Positions 33,014 through 45,131 of a stretch of DNA of 64,000 nt are shown here, one piece after another. Source of the stretch: Glutinoglossum americanum (taxonomy: Eukaryota > Ascomycota > Geoglossomycetes > Geoglossales > Geoglossaceae); the NCBI GenBank assembly GCA_020080175.1, contig JAGHQL010000039.1, positions 1 through 64,000 on the forward strand, read 5' to 3'. Positions within the stretch are counted from its first letter, which is position 1, and each line of letters opens with the position of its first letter. The translations under genes were made by a program, and so were the position numbers. The notes under the pieces are model-generated. The model made no database searches and was not told the origin of the DNA. It saw nothing but the letters and a program-made list of their open reading frames with translations.

Positions 33014-36000
33014 ATGGAGAGGATGCCTAACCCTAGTCGCGTGCTCTATACGTCATGGTCGTCTACCTTGCGTCTTCCAAAGTCCACATTTCCCCCACGC
33101 ACATCTGCGCTTGATCGTGCAGTGCTACTGAAAAAGTGCACCGATGACCTCTATTCGTGGCAGCTCCATGAGAGGCCTTTGAATAATCCCTTCGTCCTGC
33201 ATGATGGGCCACCATATGCCAATGGCAGCCTTCATATTGGCCACGCGTTGAACAAGGTCCTTAAGGACATCATATGTCGATTCCAACTTACACAAGGGAA
33301 GAGAGTCAGCTTTGTTCCAGGCTGGGATTGCCATGGATTGCCAATTGAGCTCAAGGCGTTGCAGCAGCAACAGCGGAAGCCCGAGAATCCTGCCTTGGCC
33401 GATGATACTCGTCCGGATGCTGACGCAGTAATGGTGAGAAACATAGCAAGGGAACTGGCGAACAGGACAGTTGAAGAGCAGAAAAAGGGGTTTAGGGAAT
33501 GGGGGGTTATGGGAGATTGGGATGGGGCCTGGAGGACAATGGATCGAGATTTCGAGATAAGGCAATTGGAAGTTTTTAGGCGTATGGTTGGAAAAGGTTG
33601 GTTGCCATGAAGTTGTACGGTTTTCGCCGTGGTATGGTTGCTGCTTTGCTGACTAGCAAATTAAGGCTTAATCTACAGACGGTATAAGCCTGTATATTGG
33701 TCTCCTTCATCCGGTACCGCTCTTGCAGAGGCTGAGCTAGAGTATAGAAGTGATCATGAGTCGATAGCTGCATTTGTCAAATTTCCAATAACAAAAATAT
33801 CGGATGATTTGGCAAGTAAGCCGGGTGTGGATTTGGCAAATTTGTATGCTGTTATCTGGACGACAACACCGTGGACGCTGCCGGCCAATAAAGCGATCGC
33901 TGTCCAGGAGAATATGACTTACGCAATCATTGAGTTGCCAGGCGGCTGTCAGCTGCTCGTTGCAGAGTCGAGAATTCCTCACCTCTCTAAGGTGTTTCTC
34001 AGAGAACCAGTCAAATTTCTCGTACAGCATATCTCTGGGAAAGAACTGATTGGGACGACGAATTACATGAGTGCGTTTCAAGACCAGATATTCGGGCCAC
34101 AACCTTTTATTCATGCAGACTTTGTTTCAGCTGATTCAGGCTCGGGTCTTGTGCATTGCGCTCCAGGCCATGGTATGGAAGATTATGAAGCGTGTGCTAA
34201 GCTAGGCATTGAGGTCTTTGCACCCGTAGACGAAAGCGGCTGCTTTACTAGAGCTGCTTTGACTAGGGATCCTGAATTGCTAGAAGGAAAAAGTGTGTTG
34301 AGCGAAGGCACTGAAACCGTTCTCGACTATCTGGAAGCCAATGGGCACATCCTTCACACTCACAAATATGTTCATAAGTATCCTTACGATTGGCGTTCAA
34401 AACTCCCTGTCATCATACGGGCTACCGAGCAGTGGTTTACGGATGTCGGCTGCATTAAAGACGCCGCTCTTAAGGCACTTGAAGATGTCAGATTCATCCC
34501 GGATTCAGGCAGGTCTAGGCTGGAGAGTTTTGTAAAGGGCCGCAGTGAATGGTGTATCTCTCGGCAAAGGGCTTGGGGCGTCCCAATACCAGCACTATTT
34601 CATAAAGCATCAGGAGCTGCTGTGCTAACTGAGGGGAGTGTCGCTCATATCATCAGTGTCATCGAGAAACGCGGCATCGACAGCTGGTGGACAGATGCGA
34701 GAGAAGACCCTGCTTGGGTACCCCCACATCTACTAGACCAATCTGGTGAAACCGCATACGAACGGGGGAAGGATACTATGGATGTTTGGTTCGATAGTGG
34801 TACAAGCTGGGCAATGCTTAGGGGGCCCCAGTCACAAGACACGGGGCCTTTATCGGATGTCTATATTGAAGGAACCGATCAGCACCGCGGATGGTTTCAG
34901 TCAAGCCTTTTAACTTACATTGCTCATCAAAGCGCTTTCAAAATGTCAGGCCCTGTCCTCACGGCTCCTTTCAAGACCCTTATCACGCACGGTTTTACAC
35001 TCGATAAAGATGGTCGTAAGATGAGTAAATCGTTAGGGAATGTTATTAACCCTAGCGAGGTCATGACTGGCACACTGCTTCCACCGATACAAAGAAAAGG
35101 CAATCGGGCAAGAACTACGAATAACAACGGATCTGTGTACGATGGGCTTGGCCCGGATGCCTTAAGACTTTGGGTTGCTGGGAGTGACTATGTGAGAGAT
35201 ATTACCATCGGGACGCCAGTACTCAAGGCAGTCAACGCCAGCTTACACAAGCTGAGAGTTACTGTGAAGCTACTCCTCGGCGCACTGCAAGATTGGGATG
35301 CTAAAGGCATCGTGGATTATGAAAAATTATCTCAGGTTGATAAGATGGCCTTATTGCAGCTCTCAACGGTCAACAGGACCGTCTTAGAAGCCTACAGAAG
35401 CTATGATTTCTATAAGGGTAAGTATTTCAAACTTCGGAATCTATAAGGGTTGCTAAGGGATTGTGATAGCCGTCAATACCATCAATCGATGGGTCAATAT
35501 GAGCCTCTCTGCCTTCTACATTGAGATTGTTAAGGACCGCCTGTATGCAGATGAGCCACAGAGCCTCAGTCGGCGTGCTGCGCAGACTGTTCTGTTTCAA
35601 ATCTACATGAACCTCCTAGGCATGCTTGCACCGGTAACCCCCCTTCTTGTTGAAGAAGCCTGGCACCACACATCTGCCGCTATAAAGAACGACACCCAGC
35701 ATCCACTGAAGCGTCCATATCCCCTAGTTCAGGGGGAGTGGAATGACCAAGCGCTGGCGAGCGATCTGCCGTCGCTGCTAAAAGCCAATGATGCGGTGAA
35801 GCTAGCCCAGGAACTGGCGAGGAACGAGAAGAAACTGGGTTCATCACTTCAGTCGTCGGTTCATCTCGTCTTTTCCAGTAGTGATAGTGATCCATCCGCT
35901 ACGTATCGCCTTTTCCAACGCTATCTGGTTGAGCTGGAGTCTCTTTTCGTCGTCTCTTCTGTCTCGTTACACCACTTACCAATTGACAGAGGCTTCATTG

Positions 36001-36239
36001 ACCAAGCAGAATGGCACTTTTCAACCGAGTTCGAGACAGTTGAAGGTGACAAGGCCCGAGCATATGTTTTGCCACCTGCTGCGGCTAAATGTGTGAGATG
36101 CTGGCGGTATAATGTGCTCACAACTTCGGATGCAGAAGAAACCTTGTGTGACAGATGCACGAACGTGATGGCGGGGATAAATGAGATGGCGCACGCTTTT
36201 TCCGGTGATTGTTATGAGCAGACTGTAGCCCGACATTAG
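33014..36239 (+). CDS. ISM1: Isoleucyl-tRNA synthetase, mitochondrial
   Basis: Exons 33014-33596, 33666-35417 and 35470-36239 encode 1034 residues. It charges mitochondrial tRNA-Ile. The class I signatures are intact: PPYANGSLHIGHALNK with HIGH at about 74-77, WDCHGLPIE, the editing-domain segment TTPWTLPANKAI, WCISRQRAWGVPIP, WFDSGTSW, GTDQHRGWFQSS and KMSKSLGN at about 645. The C-terminal zinc module CVRCWRYN...LCDRC is present. The N-terminus (Arg/Ser/Thr-rich, no acidic residues for about 25 positions after the second Met) is a likely mitochondrial presequence; the Met at 33023 is an equally good start. The size and bacterial-type zinc tail fit the mitochondrial, not the cytosolic, enzyme. 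The insert near residue 655 (QRKGNRARTTNNNG) is not usual in bacterial enzymes. Confidence 0.95.
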
Positions 36240-36594
36240 GGGTATCTGTAGTTTTATGTACAGCACATGAACACACATACTTTTATTGTATATATGTAGG
36301 AACAGCTTCCTAAATACTATTTATTTGGCTAGATACCACAAGGGATTTACTAGAACACCACGCACGTACGCAAAAACATTTACTGGTGTTCTTAACTGTG
36401 TGCTGGGGAGGACTATCGCTGCATCATAGTGTGTAGGGTTGGTCGTATAGGCAAAATGCTACTAGAGGTTAGAGACGTCAAGTAGAGTTTAAAGATTTAA
36501 TCCCTTGCGCCCGTACCAGTAGGCGGCGGTTAAGGCGACTCGGTTGTGATGTTTCTATAGAAAGCTGATACAACAGATACCATTCTTACATCTA
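36240..36594. other. Convergent 3' region
   Basis: 355 bp between two convergent genes; AT-rich in parts. No gene. Confidence 0.4.
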
Positions 36595-39387
36595 CTAGTC
36601 GCTCACACGAGCAACGTTCTTTCCTAACCCGACCTCCGCCCTGACGACCTCAAACAACTCCCGCCTTAATCGCTCGTTCTCTTCCCTCACAGCCTCACTG
36701 GCCTTCCTCTCTCCCACAACGATCTCCTCAAACCATTGTTTCTGCCCCTGAAACTCCCTGATCATCTTCACCTGAAACAGTCTCATCTCCTCGTGGAGCT
36801 TTGCAACTTCGTCATGAAGATGGGAATGAGATGGGCAGCATTGAGGTTGAGGGTGGTTTTTAGGGAACCTTACAGGAGTGCTGGCTCTTGAAGGACGCCG
36901 CTTTGGAGTACAGCTGCGTAGGCGTTTTGTGGGAGAGTAAGAATTGCGACTCATTTCTGCTAAGGGAGCATCGTGGGTGCCCTCGCGAGGGTTGTTTGTC
37001 GTTGTTGGATGGAATTCGCCCGGATGTGAACTGGGAACCGGTTGATGCTTCACCGGCTCTGGGACACCCCCATGGACGGGAAGCTTGCGATGTGGGGAGA
37101 GTTTAGCCGGTGAGGCTTGGCTGCTACACTCGATGTCGGTAGAGTGCTGGAAGGAGACTGTTTTGCGATTCCGTGTGACTGTACTGGAAGAAGACTCCGA
37201 TGAGATTTGTGGGGGCTTGCGGCCATCCCTTGGACCCTTTTTCTTACGGCTACTTGTATTGGCTAGCCAGATGTCTCCGACAGGATCTAGAGAGCCCTCT
37301 GAGACGAGTGATATTTCAGTGGAGGCCTGAAGCGTCGGCGAGTTGGCTGGTTGTTTAGCTACCCTCTTTTTCATGTACGGAGCAAACAGCGTAAAACTGT
37401 TTCCCCTACCGTCTGCCCCATTTTCTCTTGCGTGCCTTATCTCTGCAAGCAACTTCCTGTCTTCTTCCCCCACTGTTAGTGAAGGCGGTTTGCTGGACTG
37501 ATGGATGGTATGTAAGATACCCTGTCGTGTGGGCATGTGCCGAGTCTTCGGAGTTGGCCTTTGGGATACAGATAGGCAACTAGTCTCCTTGGGAGCCCTA
37601 TCTTCGGTAGAGAGCAGGGGTGTTGATATCGCGCTTCCGGCGTCACACTCTTCCTTGGCGACAAATTCCTCTATTCGAGCGGCTGTAGATTTCCTCTCCT
37701 TGACCAATGGAAGCGTCGAAGCCTGTGAGATCCGTCTTCTCACTTTCCGTTTAATTGGTGAGAAGAGGTTCATATAATCTGGTACTGATGGTTCGATGAC
37801 ATCCTGCCAGACGGATTCCCTTTTCACAACAGGGGGTCCATCTTCTACACTTGTAGTTTCGGCGATATTATATGGTTGAACCTTTTCTGGTTCTCGCGCA
37901 TCATCAACGTCTGGAAAGATCTCTTCTTCAACATCGCGTCCAGCAGCTAGTATTGAGCTCATGCTCTTTCTCTTCTTTCTCCCTAGAGGTACTCGGCTCT
38001 CCGGGCGCCTAGTGGGAATACTTGGAGGCTGCTTTTTGGTCCGATATTTTGCAGGAACAACAACACCCTTGTCTTTGCTTCGGTTTCCTTCATCAGCAGC
38101 TTCGATGGCCCACTCAACCCCGATGACATGTCTGCCATCAGGATCTACAGTTTTTTCACCTAGTAGCCCTCCACTTGAGTTGAACACCACGACTTTCCCA
38201 TCAACTCTTCCTATAGCTATAAGGTAGGGGTTTCCCGGCCCCTTATCGCCGCTTTTGCCCGTCGCCACCAGTATTTCTCTTCTCTTTTGCATTGCGCCGT
38301 CGATGCCTCCGCCTGTTCGACCAGCGAGATGTGCGTCGTTAACTTGTAGAAGTGATAGGCTAGTTGCGGGTGCTCTGACATGCCATGTCTTCAACACAAC
38401 TCCAGCTTTTTTCCCTTCTCCCTCAAAGTCGACAAGTATGCACTTCCCGTCCGTGCCAACGCTAACCACTCTTGCACGAAATCCTGGTATAAACTCTGCG
38501 GCTGTGAGCCCCACTGATACGTCCCCGGCCCTACTACTCTGGGTTTCTTCTCCAATTCTTGCATTCACTCCGTCTCCCGGGTCTGATGTGGCGGCCGTTC
38601 CGATTGTATGGATGCTACTGACATGAGCTATCTCACCATCAACGCTACCCGCTGCGGTCCCTGCCCTTCTTTCCCCTTTGCCACCATCACGGAATAGTCT
38701 GGTCGCATCATAAGCGGCCAGTGCTCCATCTGCGAAGGCCAACAGGAAGACATTCGGTCTTCCAGGGTGGAAGCTAGCCACTGTAACCGCCGCCGAAGAA
38801 ATAGAGGGCCGCATATTCAGTGGAGGGGTCCGAAGAGTAAGATTTTGCAAATATATCGTTGGTGGAGAGGCCGAGCATGAGAGCAGTAATTGAGAGGTTG
38901 GTGAGAGCGCCAGACATGTCGGGGGAGAAGGGTGTTCATGGGAGGGGTCCAGAAGGCATGATTGCTTCAATGAGTACGACTGCACAGAATTTTGAAGCGA
39001 GGTAGTAAAGAAGAGGCTTTTAGAGTCGTTTGAGTATTTGAGCAGGCGGACATGACCCTACATTGCTCAGAGAAGACCTTTAATACTTTTAGAGGAAGGG
39101 ATTCACACATCGGCGCCCTTCAAACGGTAGCTCCTCTCCATACCTCTTCTATCATCATGTAAGACAACTACCTGGCTATCCGCAACTGCCAACATCCCAC
39201 TACTATCTTTTGCCTTCTTCGCGGCAACAATGCCCTCTGATCCGGAGTGGAAGAGGTCGGAGAGTCCGCGAGAGTTCCATGAATATACATTTTTACGCGT
39301 GGTAACGATTAAATGGTGCGATGCTGGAAATTCAAGCTGAACGTCGCTCGTCTCAATATTGAGCAACTTCGAGGGGTCTTTAGGCAT
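36595..39387 (-). CDS. WD40-type beta-propeller protein with C-terminal coiled coil
   Basis: Exons 39387-39109 and 39057-36595 give 913 residues. The first 310 residues read as weak WD40 blades: VQLEFPASHHLIVTTRKNVYSW, GHVRLLKYSNDSKSLFFT, PTCLALSPTSQLLLSCSA, VTVASFHPGRPNVFLLAFADG, and ALAAYD. A long basic, Ser/Pro-rich disordered middle follows, and the last 80 residues are a coiled coil (VAKLHEEMRLFQVKMIREFQ). A propeller followed by a basic linker and a terminal coiled coil recalls NEDD1-like centrosome proteins, but I see no diagnostic motif, so I leave it unnamed. It shares a 164-bp promoter with the gene at 39552. Confidence 0.75.
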
Positions 39388-39551
39388 AGTGAACGGCAGC
39401 CTCTTGAATATCGAAATATGAATTGGTTATCCTACCCAACGACTAAGTTTTGTTGTTTGTAAACAGACGAGGTGTTGCCGCTTTAAAGGATATTGGCGGT
39501 ATTTGACCAATCCAAGCCGTGATTTAGACCTCCGCACAAAGAAGCAAGTCG

Positions 39552-40508
39552 ATGGCACCAATACGGAGATATCTGCGAATCTCAAAGTATAGTGTACTAG
39601 AATGCCGTATCTACCTCGAAAATCCCAGGCTTGTTGATACTTGGCTACTCAATCCCCGCGATCCAGTTTTGCCTCGCATCTTCGAATGCGTCAGACCCCT
39701 TGTGCTCCCGAAACTCAGGGAGGAGAATGAGCGGGCAAGAGGGAAAGGGAGGAAGGCAAATCGGGGAATTAAGGATGTAATCGCGCAAGGTTTGCACGCG
39801 AATGTCTTGTCATAGCGGTTATTCTGGTGCTGAAACTAGGGTTTTGTAGACGACTTTGAAGTTTCCATATTCCTGACCGACGTATCTACTCGTCATTCTC
39901 TGCTCACGAAGCAGAAGGTCTTTGGCGGACTGGGAAGGACAGCTTTGGTATCTAGTTCAAAGCCCACGCTTGGGACTAGCGATTCTCCGGTTGATGTCGA
40001 CCTTGATGCAGGTTCACCCGTGATATTAAGGGAAGAAAGCACCGAACTCGATACTCTCGAGAGTATTCCTATTGCCGTCAGTCCCCAGAGGTTCGGGGCA
40101 GCGGGCGGTGGTGCTGGAGAGGTTTTGCGTTCACAATCGAATGAAGATTACGTGCGGCAAATGGGGAAGCGGGGCCCAGAGGATCTTGAACGCGATTACA
40201 GAGCAGCTGAGAACTCCAGCTCCAGCGATGCCCAGGCTCCGCGAATGCCGCACCGAAAGCGGAAGAAGCCTGACGCAGGCGTGGCCGCTACCATAAATAT
40301 TGCGGAGGAAGGGACAGATGACAAAAAGGAGGCCCTACGAATGTTATATGATGGTTTCAGTATTTATGGCCGCATTCTGTGTCTAGTGGTCAGGAGGAAG
40401 CCCGGTGCAAGAGCCAGAGGCAGTACAGCTGTCGCCGATGCAGGACAAGCAGTGATGGAAGACTGGATAGTTTCGACACAGATTCAGCGTGAAGACGATG
40501 CTAGTTGA
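39552..40508 (+). CDS. Fungal conserved protein, probably nuclear
   Basis: Exons 39552-39789 and 39850-40508 give 298 residues. The N-terminus MAPIRRYLRISKYSVLECRI, with WLLNPRDPVLPRI and RPLVLPKLREENER, is strongly conserved in character, and splicing joins it to DDFEVSIFLTDVSTRHSLLTK. The middle is acidic and Ser-rich with a basic patch (HRKRKKPDA) that may be a nuclear signal. The C-terminal YDGFSIYGRILCLVVRRK and MEDWIVSTQ form a second conserved block. I know this as an uncharacterised ascomycete family and cannot give a function. Divergent from the WD40-type gene. Confidence 0.8.
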
Positions 40509-43500
40509 GAGCAGCCACATGAATCGGCAGTCCTAGCTCAGCTCAGTCGCATTCTAGGCATTCGGGAGACGGTGGCAGTTTTTTCCGACATCTTGCGAGT
40601 GGAAGCTTTTTCGCGCGGCAGCGATGAAAGACTCGTCTCAGTCTGCTTTGTTGATAGCCTGGTTCTCAAAGAATCCCAGCCCGCAATGCCTCTGAAAGCA
40701 TTACAATGCAGACAACAGCGTTGAGGACGTTGAACCGCGACATGTCCGGAGATGTGGGATATCGATCGAATCCCGGCACTGGACCCAGATGGCCAACAAA
40801 GTAATTGTCTACAGAATTACATGGTGGGGGTGGGTATATCTAGCAATATAGAGCAGTGGGGCCTCCGACCAATTACGTCCTTGGTGACTTAGCGTTTGCC
40901 TGCCCGGTATCAGACGCCATATAGCTGCTCATGCGAATATGCTTGATCGGTGGGCCAGAAGTACTCTGTTGCAATCTATCCAACAATGCGTTAACCTGAG
41001 GGCCTAGAGCTTAACCCCTTTAGTACGACGTAGGATGCAGCTGCGTGTTTATGGTAGCGACTCCGGGAATCTGGCTAGCACATGTCCCGCACCGGGATAC
41101 TGAGGTGATATTGGAAATGGTGAGGGTTGTGGCGGCTGTGAGGGCGGACCGAGGCTTCGCCATATTTCCGAACATCGTAGTGTAGAATGTACGGATACTC
41201 TGGCATCAGTGTGATATACTCTATCCGAGTTTCCCGGGCAAAGGTAGGGAGGAGATATGGGCAGCAGGATTTATGGCCCAAGAAGGTTGAAGTTATCGGT
41301 CGTCGCAACCAGCACCCTTACAGGGAAGACATGTTCGGGTGGGGGTTCACCAAATGCCTCTTCGGGGCGGGCAAGTTTCATGATATGGAACAAAACGATG
41401 TTGTGAAAAGGCCAAAAGCAAAAAAGATCTGCCACGCGAATAGAGCCCACAGTCGACTAGGGTTCCCTTCCCTTTTTTTTTTTGAGCCGAATGGGTCATC
41501 TCCCTGGCTCCTCGTGATCGTCACAGTCTAGGGGTTCACTTTACCGCGCGTTTCCCTTTATCCTTTACCGAGCATGTATATTGATGGCAATTCTTTCTGC
41601 AGGATTTCAGCGCGAGCCGAAACATGTGGAGGGGTGCAGCATCTGCCACCAGGCCGACGACAAGACTTGGTCCAAGCTCCGAGAAAAATGCTGTTACTCT
41701 GCTTAGAGTCCTTGTTCAAGCCACTCAGGAGGAAGAAACTTCCTGGAAGAGTACCTTGTTGGGTGCTCCAGCTTCGACTATTATTATGCCCCTCCACCCA
41801 ATGTACGCCCTGTTTCGTTCAGGAACGGGTGATCGAAATTATGCTCTTGAGTTTATTTTTGCTGAGCATGGTGTTTTGTTCCGACTCGCACAAACCATCA
41901 GGTGGACAGTTCCTGCATGATCTCCGTGCCCAACGAAGTTTCCCCTGCATTAGGTGATATGACGATGAGTTGATTGGCGTTGAACCCCTTTCCATCACGT
42001 GCGGGCGATGCGCAATATTCTGATCAAGCCGAAGCTTCCACAATAACCTTCTATGCAGTTGCCTCTTCCGTCAAGGGAACTCAGCGCATGAAACCAGCAC
42101 GAAACAACTCGTACCATCCCTTTGTCACGGACATTATTTGGCAAACCACCGCCGACACAGACCGCTTTATTTTTTTCTTTCAGTTTACCCGTGCCGGACG
42201 AGCGGTAATAGATCGATCGTCTCAAATCGGCCAATCGGACTCTGAGCGTTTCGTAATTCACATAAGCACTTTTAGAGCTGCTGGCCTTGATCGTCACGAT
42301 ACCACTAAACACGACACGCAACATGAAGGAAGCCTGCATCGATGAGGAATTGAGTCCAACGCCGCCGGTTCTTGTCAGTTCCCAATCTCCGCTTAGGGAA
42401 GGGGAAAATTAGATAATGAAAATCAAAATCTCCCTACCGGAATGATTCTGCCAAGTGATCTTCTTGGGTGCAACCTCTTTGGAATGAACGGACCACCACG
42501 GTGCGATATACCACGTGGCCTTTTATTCTTTTCCATTTTTAACTCATGCTTTTCATTTATTTTTCCGCCATGTCTATGCACAGCTACGGGGTATAGAGTT
42601 TCGATAGAACGATGGAAGAAAAAGAAGATTACAAAATTTCCACGTTTCTGAGGCTGTGACAGGGTGCGGGCGCTTTCTAAGGGGACGGTGATTGTGGCTA
42701 CCTAAAGCTAAGGGGACACAAGACCCTATGCGTTACGGCGGTTGGACAGGCTACAGGTAGGGCAAGGCTGTTTCCTCGCTTCGCAAGGCGTACGGATGGG
42801 GGAGGTTGACAGTTACCTACGTTACCTACGTACACACCGTGCGTAGGTGCCTTCGTGTTTTCGTATTTCTCCCGGAGTCAACAGCCACCACCAAATGGGA
42901 AAGGGGTCGGGCGATCTGGGCGATTATGATAGCACAAACACACATCAACACACATGAACATACAAACCACGTACGTGTAAATACAAACACACGAAGTAAA
43001 AAAAGTAAGACGACCTTCAAGCCTAGCGCCGCGCTCGGATTCCTTTTCTCTGTGACCCCCCTAACCCATGTCTCGGGAAATCAAACCAACCTCCCTTTCC
43101 CGCTTCCTTCCCTTCCAGAACACGGAATAGCAAGCCCAATTTGCCACAGCTCCCTCCATTCTCCGCCTGCATGCCCGAGCGCGAACAGCGAAACGAACTA
43201 AAGCAATATGGATGAACAGTTCTCAACCGTCAAACGGCCATCGGAGCGGCCGCCGGGTGAGGATCTGAAAATGTCTGTCGCTTACCACGTTTTATTTCTG
43301 GGAAAGCTGAGACAGGGGGAAAAGAAGGGAATTTCAGAAATGGGCGCAGGAGGAAGCAAGAAGGAATGGAAACACCCGTGAAGCATGCAATACAGGGGTT
43401 TCGCATGAATAACAACTGCCCGTAGCGCGTTCGTCGCTGCGTTCGTCCAGTTCCCCCGCCCCGGCGGTGTTTGGTTATTTTTATTTTATTCCATCCGTTT

Positions 43501-44889
43501 TGTTTTTTTATTCATTCTGTTTTATTTTGTTTCATTTTATTTTTTTTAATTGAAGGGCGAAACTCAACTGATTCTCACCCATCATCTATCACAAACAAAG
43601 TGGCGATCGCATACAAAATGGCGTAATGGTAGAAATCTCTCGACTCTGTCCGCGCATACCCCCCCTAGTTCTGCACTACGCTAGTATCGTGGCCTCTCCG
43701 TGTCTGTCAGAGTATTTGCTATTCGTTGTCGTGAACGGAGCCGGTCGACATGACTAGAGAGAGAGGCGGCTTACCTCCGCCATCCAACATCATCCAGGAT
43801 ATTATCCCACCGTTTTCCCGGAGGAAGCCCCAAAACCCTATCCACCTCCCATCCCAGTCACGGAGGTGCGCATCCGAGAGGGAAAAACGCCAAGCCAACA
43901 TTCCTTTCGGACAACCCCATCGCATTTATCGCGTGGAAGAAAGGACAAAAGCAAAAAAGGAAAAGGGAAATCGCAAATGGTTTCTTCCGCTGAGCCGAAA
44001 TAGCAAGATCGCCCACGCACGCACACACGCACACACGCGCGGAAAAGGGTGGAGAGAAATTTCAATTCTGTATTGTTTGTTTCTGCCAATAGTGCTAATA
44101 ACGCTACTCATGCTGATCTGCTTGCTAGCTGGAGGCCTTGCAGGGATGGAAAAACGGGCTGTGGCAACGCAGGCAGGCAGGCACGGCATCCACTGTCTGG
44201 TGTCAGAAGCAGATAAGGTAGCATTTTCCGAGCGCATCGAGTTTGTCGCACGATGCAAGCAAGGCAAGGTAGGGGCTGTGTATCTGGAATGTGAGTGGAT
44301 GCGTTTTTTTTGGTGGGTGGAGGCGTCTGTACTGTATGTCTCTCGGGCGTCGTGATGGTGGGGCCTGCGGTAAGAACTCAGATGGTCCATTTTTAATCCA
44401 TCTGAGCGAGAGCGGAATAATCTCAGCCCTGTGTCAAAACAATTTCGCGCGGTCACTACTTTCGCGACAGCCGCCCCTTGTCCGTGGGTCAACCCATGGC
44501 CATTCCAGGCATCCTGGTCAATCCCTTTGGCCTTGACTCTTCCCTCGTGCCAGTGGCGCCGCGACCATGACGACTTGTGCTCTGGCCGCTGTGCTTGCTT
44601 GCCTCGTACTGGATAACTTGCCTTTGCGCTTGCGCCCATTGGCATAAATACCTTGGTCCCTCCCGGTGTTTTGATGGCCCAGAAAATCAATCGATCTTCA
44701 ATATCAATCGACCCTCCTATAGGAGCATTATATACTTGCTTCGTAGCCCGGCCTACATCCAACCTACACACATCACAACCACTTCCTTCCTACCAACTCT
44801 CTCCAACATTAAAGTGTCCTCTTGCGAGAGCTCTCTACAGGACGAAAACAATAGCATCTGCTTCTTCGATCTTCACATCCTCACCAACA
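40509..44889. other. Large gene-poor region, 4.4 kb
   Basis: I find no gene I can support. Frames of 60-280 codons occur on both strands but show no domains, no conserved segments and no splice logic. The sequence is not AT-rich repeat; it contains CT-rich tracts, T-runs (41467, 43530) and short CACACA and CACGCACAC runs (42938-42998, 44015-44040). This is what the long upstream region or leader of a regulated fungal gene often looks like. Confidence 0.45.
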
Positions 44890-45131
44890 ATGCCTTCCGC
44901 AAACTACAACGGCCCGGTCTCGCAACCACAATATCCACCGTGCCCAGGCCCTCCACCGAACAGACCATTGCCTCCGGTTCCCAAGTAAAGATGCTCACAG
45001 ACTTGGGGACTGTCCGACACGGATGGCCGAGACAGCGGGGAATGACTCTAATGACCTCATGTTTCAGACATTATGCAAGCCACAACCTCCATGAGTGGTC
45101 CCGACTCGACAGGGTTCCGCGGCGAAGTTAG
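44890..45131 (+). CDS. Candidate small spliced proline-rich protein
   Basis: Exons 44890-44984 and 45068-45131 would encode 52 residues. The ATG sits in a good fungal start context (CACCAACAATGC). The first exon is Pro/Asn/Tyr-rich (SQPQYPPCPGPPPNRPLPPV). An 83-bp intron has a GTAAAG donor, a CTCTAATGAC branch site and a TTTCAG acceptor, and splicing moves the frame past a stop into a basic tail. A TATA-like TATATACTT lies at about 44730, 160 bp before the ATG. No homologue is known to me, and low-complexity Pro-rich sequence can arise by chance, so this is a candidate only. Confidence 0.4.

Noticed and set aside
41574-41957. Overlapping plus-strand frames of 98-127 codons
   Set aside because: No family and no conserved segment; composition of intergenic DNA.
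43750-44771. Frames of 201 (+) and 281 (-) codons
   Set aside because: They overlap each other, contain CACGCACAC repeat sequence and have no recognisable domain.
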